A DNA stretch of 64,000 nt, taken from NCBI RefSeq assembly GCF_002846415.1, contig NZ_PJMX01000001.1, forward strand, positions 5,518,001-5,582,000, given 5' to 3'. A program made the translations under genes and the position numbers. The DNA is from Streptomyces sp. TLI_146. Lineage in GTDB: Bacteria; Actinomycetota; Actinomycetes; Streptomycetales; Streptomycetaceae. Below, one piece after another: positions 23,496-32,433 of the stretch. Within the stretch, counting starts at the first letter, position 1; each line of letters opens with the position of its first letter. A model generated the notes under the pieces. That model made no database searches, was not told the origin of the DNA, and saw only the letters and a program-made list of their open reading frames with translations.

Positions 23496-25052
23496 ATGCG
23501 GTCGATCCGTATGCGGGTTCTGGCGATATGCGCGGTAGTGGTGGTCGCCGGTGTGGGGGGATGGCAGCTGCTGCCGTCCGATGGACAGAAGAAGGATCCG
23601 ATCACGGTCGGGACGACGGACGCGATCACGTCCCTGGACCCGGCCGGCGCCTATGACGCCGGATCGTGGGCGCTGTACAGCAACGTCTACCAGTCGCTGC
23701 TGACGTTCAAGCCGGGCTCGGCGGTGCCGGTGCCGGACGCGGCCCGGGGCTGCAAGTTCATCGGGCTGAAGCTGACGACGTATCAGTGCGAGCTGCGCGA
23801 CGGGCTGACGTTCTCGTCCGGCCGCAAGATCACCGCGGCCGACGTCAAGTTCTCCTTCGACCGGGTGATGAAGATCAAGAGCGATGTGGGGCCCGCCTCG
23901 CTGCTCTCCTCGCTCGGATCGGTCCAGGCCGACGGCGACACCGTCACCTTCAACCTGAAGACCAAGGACGCGACCTTCCCGTCGAAGCTCGCGACCGGCG
24001 CCGGGTCGATCGTCGACAGCACCGCGTACCCGGAGACGTCGTTGCGCAAGGGCAACAGCGTGGTCGGCTCCGGCCCGTACCTGCTCAAGTCGTACAAGCA
24101 GGGCCAGAGCGCGGTCCTGGAGCCGAACCCCGACTACCGGGGCGCGGTCTCCAAGACGGGCCTGCCCGTCGAGGTCCGCTACTTCGCCGAGTCCGACCAG
24201 CTCAACCAGGCGTGGACGGCCCGGCAGGTCGAGGTGGCGCACCGCCAGATGCCGCCCAAGGTGCTCGCCAAGCTGTCGCCCGGCGACCCGGACATACGCA
24301 TCAGCGAGACACCCGGCGCCGAGACCCGCAACCTGAACATCAACGTCCGCCCCGGCCACCCGCTGGCCAAGATCAAGGTGCGCCAGGCGCTGGCCGCGCT
24401 GATCGACCGGCCCGCGCTGGCCTCGGGCGTCTACGACGGCACGGTCGAGCCGCTGTTCTCGCTGATCCCGCAGGGCTTCACCGGCCACAGCACGGCCTTC
24501 TTCGACGCCTACCCCAAGGTGGACGTGGCGAAGGCGAAGGCGCTGCTGAGGTCGGCGGGCGTGCAGACACCGCTGAAGTTCACGCTCGCCTACCGCAAGC
24601 TCGGGGCCAACGGCGCCGAGGCCGACATGCTCAAGAAGCAGTTGGAGAACGGCAACCTGTTCGACGTCGACCTGCTCGCCGAGGCCGACTGGACCAAGAT
24701 GCAGAAGAACTACGCGGCCGGTGTCTACGACGCGTACACCGCGGGCTGGGTCGCGGACTTCCCGGACCCGGACAACTTCAGCCAGCCGCTCGTCGGCACC
24801 GGGAACAGCCTGCACACCGGGTACTCGGACAAGGACGTCGACGGCATCATCCAGCGCACCCAGCAGTACAGCGACCGGGGCCGTACCGCCGACGACTTCA
24901 AGGCGCTCCAGGACAAGGTCGCCGAGGACGTGCCGCTGATCCCGCTGTGGCAGGGCAAGGACTACGTGGTCAGCAGCCGCAGCGTCGGCGGCCTCCAGTA
25001 CGTGTCCGACGGCACGGGCGTCTGGCGGCTGTGGGAGCTGGACTGGATCTGA
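23496..25052 (+). CDS. Family 5 extracellular solute-binding protein (peptide ABC type), orphan
   Basis: 518 residues; GAGGAG ribosome binding site. SBP_bac_5 fold: N-terminal membrane segment (about 6-22), SLDPAGAYD (about 46-54), RDGLTFSSGRKITAADVKFSFDRV typical of the family, and TAGWVADFPDPDNF near residue 415. The N-terminal helix has no proper lipobox, so the protein is secreted or anchored by an uncleaved helix. No permease or ATPase gene is adjacent, so it either works with a distant transporter or as a sensor. Possible Crp control. Confidence 0.88.
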   Translation: MRSIRMRVLAICAVVVVAGVGGWQLLPSDGQKKDPITVGTTDAITSLDPAGAYDAGSWALYSNVYQSLLTFKPGSAVPVPDAARGCKFIGLKLTTYQCELRDGLTFSSGRKITAADVKFSFDRVMKIKSDVGPASLLSSLGSVQADGDTVTFNLKTKDATFPSKLATGAGSIVDSTAYPETSLRKGNSVVGSGPYLLKSYKQGQSAVLEPNPDYRGAVSKTGLPVEVRYFAESDQLNQAWTARQVEVAHRQMPPKVLAKLSPGDPDIRISETPGAETRNLNINVRPGHPLAKIKVRQALAALIDRPALASGVYDGTVEPLFSLIPQGFTGHSTAFFDAYPKVDVAKAKALLRSAGVQTPLKFTLAYRKLGANGAEADMLKKQLENGNLFDVDLLAEADWTKMQKNYAAGVYDAYTAGWVADFPDPDNFSQPLVGTGNSLHTGYSDKDVDGIIQRTQQYSDRGRTADDFKALQDKVAEDVPLIPLWQGKDYVVSSRSVGGLQYVSDGTGVWRLWELDWI

Positions 25053-25074
25053 GGGCCTGTTCTCGAAGCCGGGG

Positions 25075-25818
25075 CTAACGCTCCGGCTTCGCGGGCTTCT
25101 TGCGGGCCGTGGCCGCCTGCGCCATGCCCGGCAGGAAGTCCGTGAACAGCTCGTGCACCTCGTGGACGAGCGGCCGCAGCACCCGGAAGCGGGCCAGCGC
25201 CACACCGCGCGTGGTGAGCTTGGCGCCGCGCGCGGCCAGCCGGTAGCTGCGCTCGCGGCCCTCGGAGCGGTCGAAGACCCAGTAGAGGACCAGGCCCATC
25301 TGGGAGAGCCACATCAACTCGGGCAGTACGTCGACGAGTTCGGCCGGGACTTTGGTCTTCGTCCCGGCCAGCACCTCGCGGTGCACGTCGATGGCCGCCT
25401 CGCGGGCGTGCTCGGACTCCGGCGAGAAGGGGCTGAGCGGGCTGTCCGGATCCGCCGCGTTCTTGAAGAACTGCGCCGCGAACTCGTGGTACGGGGCCGC
25501 GATGTCCAGCCAGGCGCTGAGCACCCCGGCGAGGCGCGCCTCCAGATCGGTCTCGCGGTCGAGCACGTCCCGGACGGCCGCCTGGTGTTCGGCGGCGATC
25601 CGGTCGTAGAACCCCTGGATCAGATGCTCTTTGCCCGCGAAGTAGTAGTACGCGTTGCCGACCGAGACCCCGGCCTCCTTGGCGATGGCCCGCATGGTCG
25701 TCTTGTCGTAACCGAGCTCCTGGAACAGCCGCATGGCGGTCTCCAGGATCAGGGTGCGGGTCTGCTCGCCCTTGGCGGGACTCTGCTCGCTCTGGGCGAC
25801 CTGGTTCTCTGCTGGCAC
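25075..25818 (-). CDS. TetR-family regulator
   Basis: 247 residues with an N-terminal TetR helix-turn-helix (about 20-65; TTMRAIAKEAGVSVGNAYYYF) and a ligand-binding helical domain. GTG start at 25818 with TAGGCT (25825-25830) 6 nt upstream, so it probably has its own leaderless promoter inside the 3' region of the MFS gene. Target unknown; the MFS exporter just upstream is a candidate, but that gene also has a divergent MarR regulator. Confidence 0.9.
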   Translation of the reverse strand: MPAENQVAQSEQSPAKGEQTRTLILETAMRLFQELGYDKTTMRAIAKEAGVSVGNAYYYFAGKEHLIQGFYDRIAAEHQAAVRDVLDRETDLEARLAGVLSAWLDIAAPYHEFAAQFFKNAADPDSPLSPFSPESEHAREAAIDVHREVLAGTKTKVPAELVDVLPELMWLSQMGLVLYWVFDRSEGRERSYRLAARGAKLTTRGVALARFRVLRPLVHEVHELFTDFLPGMAQAATARKKPAKPER

Positions 25819-25843
25819 GCCCAGAGCCTACGCATGACCGCGT

Positions 25844-27091
25844 TCAGACTTCCGCCCGGGTGAGTACGGGAGTGTCCTCCACCGGGCGGCCGAACCGGCG
25901 CACCCCCGGCACCGCCGCCGTCGCCAGACAGGCACCGCCCACCACCAGCGCGGCGGCCAGCAGCGGCACTTCGGGCCCCCAGGCGTCGGCGGCCAGCGGC
26001 CCGAGCGCGTACCCGACCGGCATCGCCGCCAGCGAGAGCAGCCAGTCGTACGAGGTGACGCGGGCCAGGGCGTGGCTCGGGATGGCCGACTGCACCGCGG
26101 TCTCCCAGACCGGCGAGAGGAAGCCGAGCCCGAGCTGGGCGACTCCGTACGCGGCGATACAGACCGGCGCCGGGGCGGACAGCGCGAGGAGCGTCAGCGG
26201 CAGGGCGTAGGTGGCCAGGCCCAGATTGGCGGTCAGGATGGGGCGCCTCGGCCTGGCGCGCCCGGCGAGCAGCGAGCCGAGCAGCAGGCCCACCGCGCCC
26301 GCCTGCATGAACGCCAGCCAGAACGTCTTGCCGTCGAACCGCTCGAAGGCGATGGCCGGTCCCAGCGTCATCAGGACGGCGGCGGCGCCGTTCCACGCGG
26401 AGTGGGCGAACAGGCTGGTCCAGTACCAGTCGCGCGACCGCATCTCGCCCCAGCCCTCCTTGAGGTCGGCGGCGAGCGAGCGCCGGGCCAGCGGCACGTG
26501 CCGCACCCGGATCGTGCTCAGCAGGGCCGCGCTGACCGCGAAGGAGGCGGAGTCGAGCACGAAGGCCCAGCCGGGTCCCGCGGTCAGGATGAGCACGCCC
26601 GCGAGCGCCGGGCCGCCCAGCCGGGTCGCGCTGCTGACCACGCCCATCAGGGCGTTGGCGCGCCGCCGGTTCGCCTCCTCGACCGTGCCGGTGATCAGCG
26701 GCGCCAGCGCGGGCATCGCGAAGGCGGAGGCGCAGCCGCCGATCGCCTCGGCGAGCGCGATCTGCCACAGCCGGGGCTCCCCGCCGAGCAGTTCGACGCC
26801 CACGAAGAGCTGGGTGGCGCAGCGGACGAGGTCGGTGCCGAGCGCGACCGTACGGGCGTTGACGCGGTCGCCCATGACGCCGCCGAAGGGCAGGAGCAGC
26901 AGCTTGGGGACCATCGAGCAGGCCAGCACGATCGCGAGCTTGGCGGTGGAGCCGGTGGCTATGAAGACGGCGAGGGAGAGCGCGGCCGGGATCACGGCGT
27001 CGCCGAGCAGGGACAGCGAGCGGCCGATGAACAGCAGCCGGAACGCGCGCGTGCGCAGCGGATGGGGCAGGGGAGGGGGCAGTGGTGGCAT
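25844..27091 (-). CDS. MFS transporter (macrolide/EntS-like exporter type)
   Basis: 415 residues, about 12 membrane helices. Features of the MFS_3/EntS group: FIGRSLSLLGDAVIP near the first helix and GDRVNARTVALGTD after the second. Probable drug or small-molecule exporter. Divergent from a MarR gene, with two MarR-type palindromes between them that overlap its promoter, so repression by MarR is likely. Confidence 0.88.
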   Translation of the reverse strand: MPPLPPPLPHPLRTRAFRLLFIGRSLSLLGDAVIPAALSLAVFIATGSTAKLAIVLACSMVPKLLLLPFGGVMGDRVNARTVALGTDLVRCATQLFVGVELLGGEPRLWQIALAEAIGGCASAFAMPALAPLITGTVEEANRRRANALMGVVSSATRLGGPALAGVLILTAGPGWAFVLDSASFAVSAALLSTIRVRHVPLARRSLAADLKEGWGEMRSRDWYWTSLFAHSAWNGAAAVLMTLGPAIAFERFDGKTFWLAFMQAGAVGLLLGSLLAGRARPRRPILTANLGLATYALPLTLLALSAPAPVCIAAYGVAQLGLGFLSPVWETAVQSAIPSHALARVTSYDWLLSLAAMPVGYALGPLAADAWGPEVPLLAAALVVGGACLATAAVPGVRRFGRPVEDTPVLTRAEV

Positions 27092-27097
27092 GGCGGC

Positions 27098-27139
27098 AAT
27101 CTATTTCGGTTCCGAATAATTCGTCAACGAAATATTTCG
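27098..27139. promoter_or_regulatory. MarR-type operators over the divergent MFS promoter
   Basis: Two AT-rich palindromes stand out from the GC-rich background: CGAATAATTCG (27113-27123) and CGAAATATTTCG (27128-27139). The minus-strand promoter TTGACG (27122-27127), 18-nt spacer, TAGATT (27098-27103) is interleaved with them and ends 6 nt before the MFS ATG. Confidence 0.65.
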
Positions 27140-27184
27140 CGGCCGAAGGGGCGGGGCGGGCGCCCGCGTACGTACGATCAGGAC

Positions 27185-27697
27185 ATGGAGCGCGCAGACG
27201 GAGCCGAGGAGCAGCGGGACTGGACCGACGGGCACGTGGAGCAGTGGCTGCCGGTGCTGCCGGGGCTCGACCCGGTGGTCGAGGGCGCGGTGACGCGGAT
27301 GAAGAAGCTCTCCGTCCACCTCCAGCGCGTACGGGAGCAGTCCTTGGTCGACTTCGCGCTCGACCGGCCGGAGTTCGACACGCTGCACAAGCTGGCGGGG
27401 CGCGGGGGTACGGCGACACCGTCGCAGCTCGCCATGGACCTGGACCTGGCGCCCGCGTCCGTCACGGGCCGCCTCGACGCGCTGGAGCGGCGGGGGTTCC
27501 TGCGCCGTACGCCCTCCACGACCGACCGGCGGCGGGTCCACGTCGAGCTGACCGAGTCGGGCCGGGCGACGTGGCGGGGGGCGATGGACATGCTGGGGGA
27601 CGAGGAGTCGCGGGTGCTGGGGGCGTTGTCGCTCGTTGAGCGGGTGCAGCTGAATGACATGCTGCGGCGGATCATGCGTGTTGCCGAGGGCCGTTGA
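27185..27697 (+). CDS. MarR-family regulator
   Basis: 170 residues, winged-helix MarR fold (about 50-150; ATPSQLAMDLDLAPASVTGRLDALERRG is the recognition region and TTDRRRVHVELTESG the wing). The ATG at 27185 has TACGAT (27173-27178) 6 nt upstream and no ribosome binding site, consistent with a leaderless transcript. It likely represses itself and the divergent MFS gene through the two palindromes between them. Confidence 0.9.
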   Translation: MERADGAEEQRDWTDGHVEQWLPVLPGLDPVVEGAVTRMKKLSVHLQRVREQSLVDFALDRPEFDTLHKLAGRGGTATPSQLAMDLDLAPASVTGRLDALERRGFLRRTPSTTDRRRVHVELTESGRATWRGAMDMLGDEESRVLGALSLVERVQLNDMLRRIMRVAEGR

Positions 27698-27888
27698 CCG
27701 CGTTCGGGGGGCCCGGTCTTCGTCTGCGGCCCGGTGGTGGGTTGCTCGCGCAGTTCCCCGCGCCCCTGAAATGCGCCCCTTCGGGGCGCCCATGGGATTG
27801 CCGCGCAGCGGCATTCAAGGGGCGCGGGGAACTGCGCGACCAGTTGGGGACGGCCCGCAGACGAATGGAAACCGCGCGGAACGCGAAA
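27698..27888. repeat. Inverted pair of dispersed palindromic repeats (convergent gap)
   Basis: Between the convergent MarR and sdhB genes. A forward copy (27744-27767) and an inverted copy (27818-27841) of the dispersed element could pair into a long stem. Inside the loop lie two more hairpins, GCGCCCC-ttc-GGGGCGC (near 27773-27789) and TGCCGCGCAGCGGCA (near 27799-27813). Confidence 0.7.
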
Positions 27889-27916
27889 GCCCCGCCTCCC
27901 GGGAGGGAAGCGGGGC
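27889..27916 (-). terminator. sdh operon terminator
   Basis: Hairpin GCCCCGC (27889-27895) / GCGGGGC (27910-27916) with an inner CTCCC/GGGAG step, just after the sdhB stop and followed on the minus strand by TTTCG. Confidence 0.6.
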
Positions 27917-27930
27917 AGACGCAGAAGGAA

Positions 27931-28689
27931 TTAGAAGCGGCGCGTGATCAGCGCGCGCTTCACTTCCTGGATCGCCTTCGTGACCTCGATGCCACGCGGG
28001 CACGCGTCCGTGCAGTTGAACGTGGTGCGGCAGCGCCACACGCCGTCCTTGTCGTTCAGGATCTCCAGCCGCTGCTCCCCCGCCTCGTCACGCGAGTCGA
28101 AGATGAAGCGGTGCGCGTTGACGATCGCCGCCGGGCCGAAGTACTGGCCGTCGTTCCAGAACACCGGGCACGACGAGGTGCACGCGGCGCACAGGATGCA
28201 CTTGGTGGTGTCGTCGAAGCGCTCGCGGTCCTCGGCGGACTGCAGCCGCTCACGCGTCGGCTCGTTGCCCTTCGTGACGAGGAAGGGCATCACGTCGCGG
28301 TACGCCTGGAAGAACGGGTCCATGTCCACGACCAGGTCCTTCAGGACCGTCAGGCCCTTGATGGCCTCGACCGTGATCGGCTTCTCCGGGTTCAGGTCCT
28401 TGATCAGCGTCTTGCAGGCGAGCCTGTTCTTGCCGTTGATCCGCATGGCGTCCGAACCGCAGATGCCGTGCGCGCACGAGCGCCGGAAGGTCAGCGAGCC
28501 GTCCAGGTCCCACTTGATCTTGTGGAGACCGTCGAGCACGCGCTCCTTCGGGTCGATCTCGACCTGGAAGTCCTGCCAGGTGGCCTCGTCCGAGATCTCC
28601 GGGTTGAACCGGCGGATCCGGAAGGTGACCGTGATGTACGGGGAGTCGGCGAAGCCCGCCTCCGCCTTTTCCAGAGTGGGGGTGGCCAT
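27931..28689 (-). CDS. sdhB: Succinate dehydrogenase iron-sulfur subunit
   Basis: 252 residues. Cysteines for three clusters: 2Fe-2S (Cys72, Cys77, Cys92), 4Fe-4S (Cys164, Cys167, Cys170) and 3Fe-4S (Cys174, Cys220, Cys226, with Cys230 closing the 4Fe-4S site). Passes electrons from SdhA to the membrane quinone site in complex II. Start overlaps the sdhA stop by 1 nt (TGATG). Last gene of sdhCDAB, ended by a hairpin. Confidence 0.97.
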   Translation of the reverse strand: MATPTLEKAEAGFADSPYITVTFRIRRFNPEISDEATWQDFQVEIDPKERVLDGLHKIKWDLDGSLTFRRSCAHGICGSDAMRINGKNRLACKTLIKDLNPEKPITVEAIKGLTVLKDLVVDMDPFFQAYRDVMPFLVTKGNEPTRERLQSAEDRERFDDTTKCILCAACTSSCPVFWNDGQYFGPAAIVNAHRFIFDSRDEAGEQRLEILNDKDGVWRCRTTFNCTDACPRGIEVTKAIQEVKRALITRRF

Positions 28690-30443
28690 CAGTACTTACG
28701 CTCCATCGGCTGGTAGCGGGTCTGGACGACGGGCTTGTAGTCGAGTCGGATCGAGTCCTTGCCGCCGTCCGCGACCTCGCGGTACGCCATGGTGTGGCGC
28801 ATGAAGTTGACGTCGTCGCGGTTGGGGTAGTCCTCGCGGTAGTGACCGCCGCGGGACTCCTTGCGCGCCAGGGCCGAGACGGCCATGACCTCGGCCAGGT
28901 CGAGCAGGTTGCCCAGCTCGATGGCCTCCAGGAGGTCGGTGTTGAACCGCTTGCCCTTGTCCTGGATCGAGACGTTCTTGTAGCGCTCGCGGAGCTCCGC
29001 GATCTTCTCCACGGCCGTCTTGATCGTCTGCTCGGTGCGGAAGACCATGACGTTGGCGTCCATGGTCTCCTGCAGCTCCTTGCGGATCACCGAGACCCGC
29101 TCGGTGCCGGTGGACGACAGCAGGTTCTTGACCTGGGTCTCCACCAGCTCCGCCGGGTTCGCCGGGAGCTCGACGTAGTCGTGCTTGGCGGCGTACTCGG
29201 CGGCGGCGATGCCGGAGCGCTTGCCGAACACGTTGATGTCGAGCAGCGAGTTGGTGCCCAGGCGGTTGGCGCCGTGCACCGACACGCAGGCGACCTCGCC
29301 GGCCGCGTACAGACCCGGCACGACGGTGGTGTTGTCCGCCAGGACCTCACCCTCGACGTTGGTCGGGATGCCGCCCATGGCGTAGTGCGCGGTGGGCTGG
29401 ATCGGGATCGGGTCCGTGTACGGCTCGATGCCCAGGTACGTACGCGCGAACTCGGTGATGTCCGGGAGCTTCGCGTCCAGCTGCTCCGGCGGGAGGTGCG
29501 TGAGGTCGAGGTAGACGTGGTCGCCCTCGGGACCGCAGCCGCGGCCCTCACGGATCTCCGTGTAGATGGAGCGGGACACGACGTCACGGGACGCGAGGTC
29601 CTTCATGACCGGCGCGTACTTCTCCATGAAGCGCTCGCCGTCCTTGTTGCGGAGGATACCGCCCTCACCGCGGGCGCCCTCCGTCAGCAGGATGCCCATG
29701 CGCCAGATGCCCGTCGGGTGGAACTGGAAGAACTCCATGTCCTCCAGCGGCAGACCGCGGCGGTAGCAGGCGGCCTGGCCGTCACCGGTCAGGGTGTGCG
29801 CGTTGGAGGTCACCTTGAAGAACTTGCCGGTGCCGCCGGACGCGTAGATCACGGACTTCGCCTGGAAGACGTGGATCTCGCCGGTCGCGAGCTCGTACGC
29901 CACCACGCCGGCGGACGTCTTGACGCCGTCGACCTCGGTGATGAGCTGGTCGAGCACGTAGAACTCGTTGAAGAACTCCACGCCCTCCTTGACGCAGTTC
30001 TGGTACAGCGTCTGGAGGATCATGTGGCCGGTGCGGTCCGCGGCGTAGCAGGACCGGCGGACCGGGGCCTCGCCGTGGTTGCGCGAGTGGCCGCCGAAGC
30101 GGCGCTGGTCGATGGTGCCGTCCGGGGTGCGGTTGAACGGCAGGCCCATCTTCTCCAGGTCGAGGACCGCGTCGATGGCCTCCTTCGCCAGGATCTCGGC
30201 GGCGTCCTGGTCGACCAGGTAGTCACCGCCCTTGACCGTGTCGAAGGTGTGCCACTCCCAGTTGTCCTCCTCCACGTTGGCGAGCGCGGCGGCCATGCCG
30301 CCCTGCGCCGCGCCCGTGTGGGAGCGGGTGGGGTAGAGCTTCGTCAGCACCGCGGTGCGGCTGCGCTTCGTCGCCTCGATGGCGGCGCGCATACCGGCGC
30401 CACCGGCGCCGACGATGACGGTGTCGTACTTGTGGATCTTCAT
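28689..30443 (-). CDS. sdhA: Succinate dehydrogenase flavoprotein subunit
   Basis: 584 residues, full length. FAD-binding GAGGAGMRAAIEA near the N-terminus, the covalent-FAD histidine in RSHTGAAQGG (His42), and the substrate-binding HPTG region followed by LTEGARGEGG. Oxidises succinate to fumarate in the TCA cycle. ATG preceded by GAGGAA. A long antisense reading frame covers this gene but has the composition of a shadow. Confidence 0.98.
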   Translation of the reverse strand: MKIHKYDTVIVGAGGAGMRAAIEATKRSRTAVLTKLYPTRSHTGAAQGGMAAALANVEEDNWEWHTFDTVKGGDYLVDQDAAEILAKEAIDAVLDLEKMGLPFNRTPDGTIDQRRFGGHSRNHGEAPVRRSCYAADRTGHMILQTLYQNCVKEGVEFFNEFYVLDQLITEVDGVKTSAGVVAYELATGEIHVFQAKSVIYASGGTGKFFKVTSNAHTLTGDGQAACYRRGLPLEDMEFFQFHPTGIWRMGILLTEGARGEGGILRNKDGERFMEKYAPVMKDLASRDVVSRSIYTEIREGRGCGPEGDHVYLDLTHLPPEQLDAKLPDITEFARTYLGIEPYTDPIPIQPTAHYAMGGIPTNVEGEVLADNTTVVPGLYAAGEVACVSVHGANRLGTNSLLDINVFGKRSGIAAAEYAAKHDYVELPANPAELVETQVKNLLSSTGTERVSVIRKELQETMDANVMVFRTEQTIKTAVEKIAELRERYKNVSIQDKGKRFNTDLLEAIELGNLLDLAEVMAVSALARKESRGGHYREDYPNRDDVNFMRHTMAYREVADGGKDSIRLDYKPVVQTRYQPMERKY

Positions 30444-30474
30444 CAGAGAATTCCTCAGTCCCTCAGCCCGTGGC

Positions 30475-30951
30475 CTAGCGGATGTTCGGGTCGAAGGTGA
30501 AGATCACCAGCGTGCCCAGCAGGACGGTGAACACCGTGGCGGTGTAGAGCAGCATCTTCAGCCAGAAGCGGGTGTTGTCCCGCTGCGCGTAGTCGTTGAT
30601 GACCGTGCGCAGGCCGTTGGCGCCGTGCAGCATCGCCAGCCACAGCATGGCCAGGTCCCAGACCTGCCAGAACGGATTGGCCCAGCGGCCCGCCACGAAG
30701 GCGAAGCCGATCTTGGAGACGCCGCCGTCGAGCACCAGCTGGATGCACAGGTGGGTGACGACGAGGACGACCAGGACGACGCCGGACAGCCGCATGAAGA
30801 GCCAGCCGTACAGCTCGAAGTTCGTGCGGGTCGACTTCGGCGTCTTCTTGGTCCGCTTGCGCGGGGCCTCGATGAGCGGCGCGGGGTTGTCGGCGTCGTA
30901 GAGGCCGGTGGCCTCGACCTCGCCGATCGCGGAAGTGGTTTCGGCAGACAT
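30475..30951 (-). CDS. sdhD: Succinate dehydrogenase membrane anchor subunit
   Basis: 158 residues from the ATG at 30951, 8 nt after the sdhC stop. A charged cytoplasmic N-terminus (about 1-55), then three membrane helices. His residues in VVTHLCIQ and MLHGANGLRTV are candidate haem/quinone ligands. Forms the quinone-reducing anchor with SdhC. Confidence 0.93.
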   Translation of the reverse strand: MSAETTSAIGEVEATGLYDADNPAPLIEAPRKRTKKTPKSTRTNFELYGWLFMRLSGVVLVVLVVTHLCIQLVLDGGVSKIGFAFVAGRWANPFWQVWDLAMLWLAMLHGANGLRTVINDYAQRDNTRFWLKMLLYTATVFTVLLGTLVIFTFDPNIR

Positions 30952-30959
30952 GTCAGTCC

Positions 30960-31340
30960 TCAGCTCCCGAACAGTTCGCGGGCGGCGTGACCGAGCACCG
31001 GGTACAGCGCTCCGGCCATCAGGATCAGCCAGGTGATCACGACGGACCACAGCATCTGCTTCTGATAGCGGGGGCCCTTGGCCCAGAAGTCGACCGCGAT
31101 GATGCGGAGACCGTTGAGCGCGTGGAAGAGGATGGCGGCGACGAGGCCGTACTCCAGAAGAGCCACGATGGGCGTCTTGTAGGTAGCGACGACCTTGTCG
31201 TAGTCCTCGGGGGAGACACGCACGAGAGCGGTGTCGAGGACATGGACGAACAGGAAGAAGAAGATGAGGACACCGGTGACTCGATGAGCCACCCACGACC
31301 ACATGCCTTCCCGGCCGCGGTACAGCGTTCCAGCCGGCAC
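30960..31340 (-). CDS. sdhC: Succinate dehydrogenase cytochrome b556 subunit
   Basis: 126 residues, GTG start with GGAGGG 8 nt upstream. Three membrane helices. AHRVTGVLIF (18-27) is the SdhC signature and His33 and His73 (FHALNGLR) are likely haem ligands. First gene of sdhCDAB; a TACGAT box (complement of 31427-31432) about 85 nt upstream may be its -10. Confidence 0.94.
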   Translation of the reverse strand: MPAGTLYRGREGMWSWVAHRVTGVLIFFFLFVHVLDTALVRVSPEDYDKVVATYKTPIVALLEYGLVAAILFHALNGLRIIAVDFWAKGPRYQKQMLWSVVITWLILMAGALYPVLGHAARELFGS

Positions 31341-31556
31341 GGAAAAACCCTCCGGGAGCGGGGACTAGGGCCGGCCGGCTTGACTGTCGGTCTGACCCGG
31401 CCGGGTACGGTCCACCGGCCCCGGTCATCGTAGCGACGAGATGTCGGTTCGTTCGCGCGGGGTCCTCAGGTGTGATCAAACAGGCAATCAATCTGCCACG
31501 GACGGGCTACGGAACGGCCCGGACGGGCCGTCACGGGGCCGGTGGTGGGGGCGGGT

Positions 31557-32183
31557 TCAGCGGGGTGCGCCCGCTGTGTCCGGTTCCGGGTGGTTGGTCA
31601 GGAGATGGGTGAGTCGGGCACGGGCGAGTCGCCGCAGCTCCTCGGCGGCGATGGCCCGCTCCTCGTCCCGCTCGTTGGTCATCCGCACCCGGATGCCCCC
31701 GAGCATCTCGTTCAGGTGTTCGGTGGGTCGCCGCCCCTCCAGACAGATCACGAAGGCGTGCCCGAACCGGCTCTCGTACGCGGCGTGCGCGGCCCGCAGC
31801 GCGGTGTGGGCCGCCGACGGGGCCGTGGGGTCCAGACCCGGCGAGCGCTCGCCGGCCAGCGCCTCGGTGACGTCGTCGTGGGTGAGGTCGTACCCGGCCT
31901 CGTCGGCCGCGGCGAGCAGGGCGTCCAGATCCGGGTAGGGGCGGTGGGCGGCCACCCGCAGGGCCCAGCGGCGGCTGGCGCAGCAGGCGAGCAGGACGGC
32001 TTCGGCGGCCGCCTCGGGGGCGTGGTTGAACCGCGCGAGCCCGTCCTCGACCGGCTCGTACGGGCCCGGGATGACCGGGTTGGTGTGGGTCTGACTCGAT
32101 ACCGCCGGGCGGCCTGCGGGGCGGGGAGTGTGATGAAGTGGCGGCGGTCGCTTCCGGGGGCCGGCGTGGGATTCGCTGGACAG
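31557..32183 (-). CDS. OHCU decarboxylase (UraD-like), start codon uncertain
   Basis: The conserved region (from about 32060 down to the stop) is clear 2-oxo-4-hydroxy-4-carboxy-5-ureidoimidazoline decarboxylase: GLARFNHAPEAAAEAVLLACC at its start, then HRPYPDLDALLAAADEA, and YESRFGHAFVICLEGR near the end. The enzyme completes uric acid conversion to (S)-allantoin. No ATG, GTG or TTG exists in frame at the expected N-terminus. The best candidate is CTG at 32183, 6 nt after GAGGAG, which gives 208 residues. A frameshift in the N-terminal region is the alternative. No other urate genes are adjacent. Confidence 0.75.
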   Translation of the reverse strand: MSSESHAGPRKRPPPLHHTPRPAGRPAVSSQTHTNPVIPGPYEPVEDGLARFNHAPEAAAEAVLLACCASRRWALRVAAHRPYPDLDALLAAADEAGYDLTHDDVTEALAGERSPGLDPTAPSAAHTALRAAHAAYESRFGHAFVICLEGRRPTEHLNEMLGGIRVRMTNERDEERAIAAEELRRLARARLTHLLTNHPEPDTAGAPR

Positions 32184-32433
32184 CGTGGGCTCCTCGAACG
32201 AACGACGAACGACGGCCGGCGACGGCTTCGTGCGCGCGCCGGCGGAGAGACAGCAGAGAGGCGGGAGGTGAAGAAGAGGTGGGAGTGCCGCCACGCTATC
32301 GAGGCCCGGTGGAGGGTGCCCGACGGTTGCGCGAATTTCACCCGGACGTGAGGGGTGAGGTGCGCATGGTGGACGCCTCCCGGGTTCCTCGCCTCGCCTT
32401 CGCCGTGGTTGTTCCCGTATGGGAGGATTCAGA

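Noticed and set aside
28794..30500. Long open frame antisense to sdhA
   Set aside because: It mirrors the sdhA codons, has the skewed composition of a shadow frame in high-GC DNA, and has no ribosome binding site or recognisable domain.
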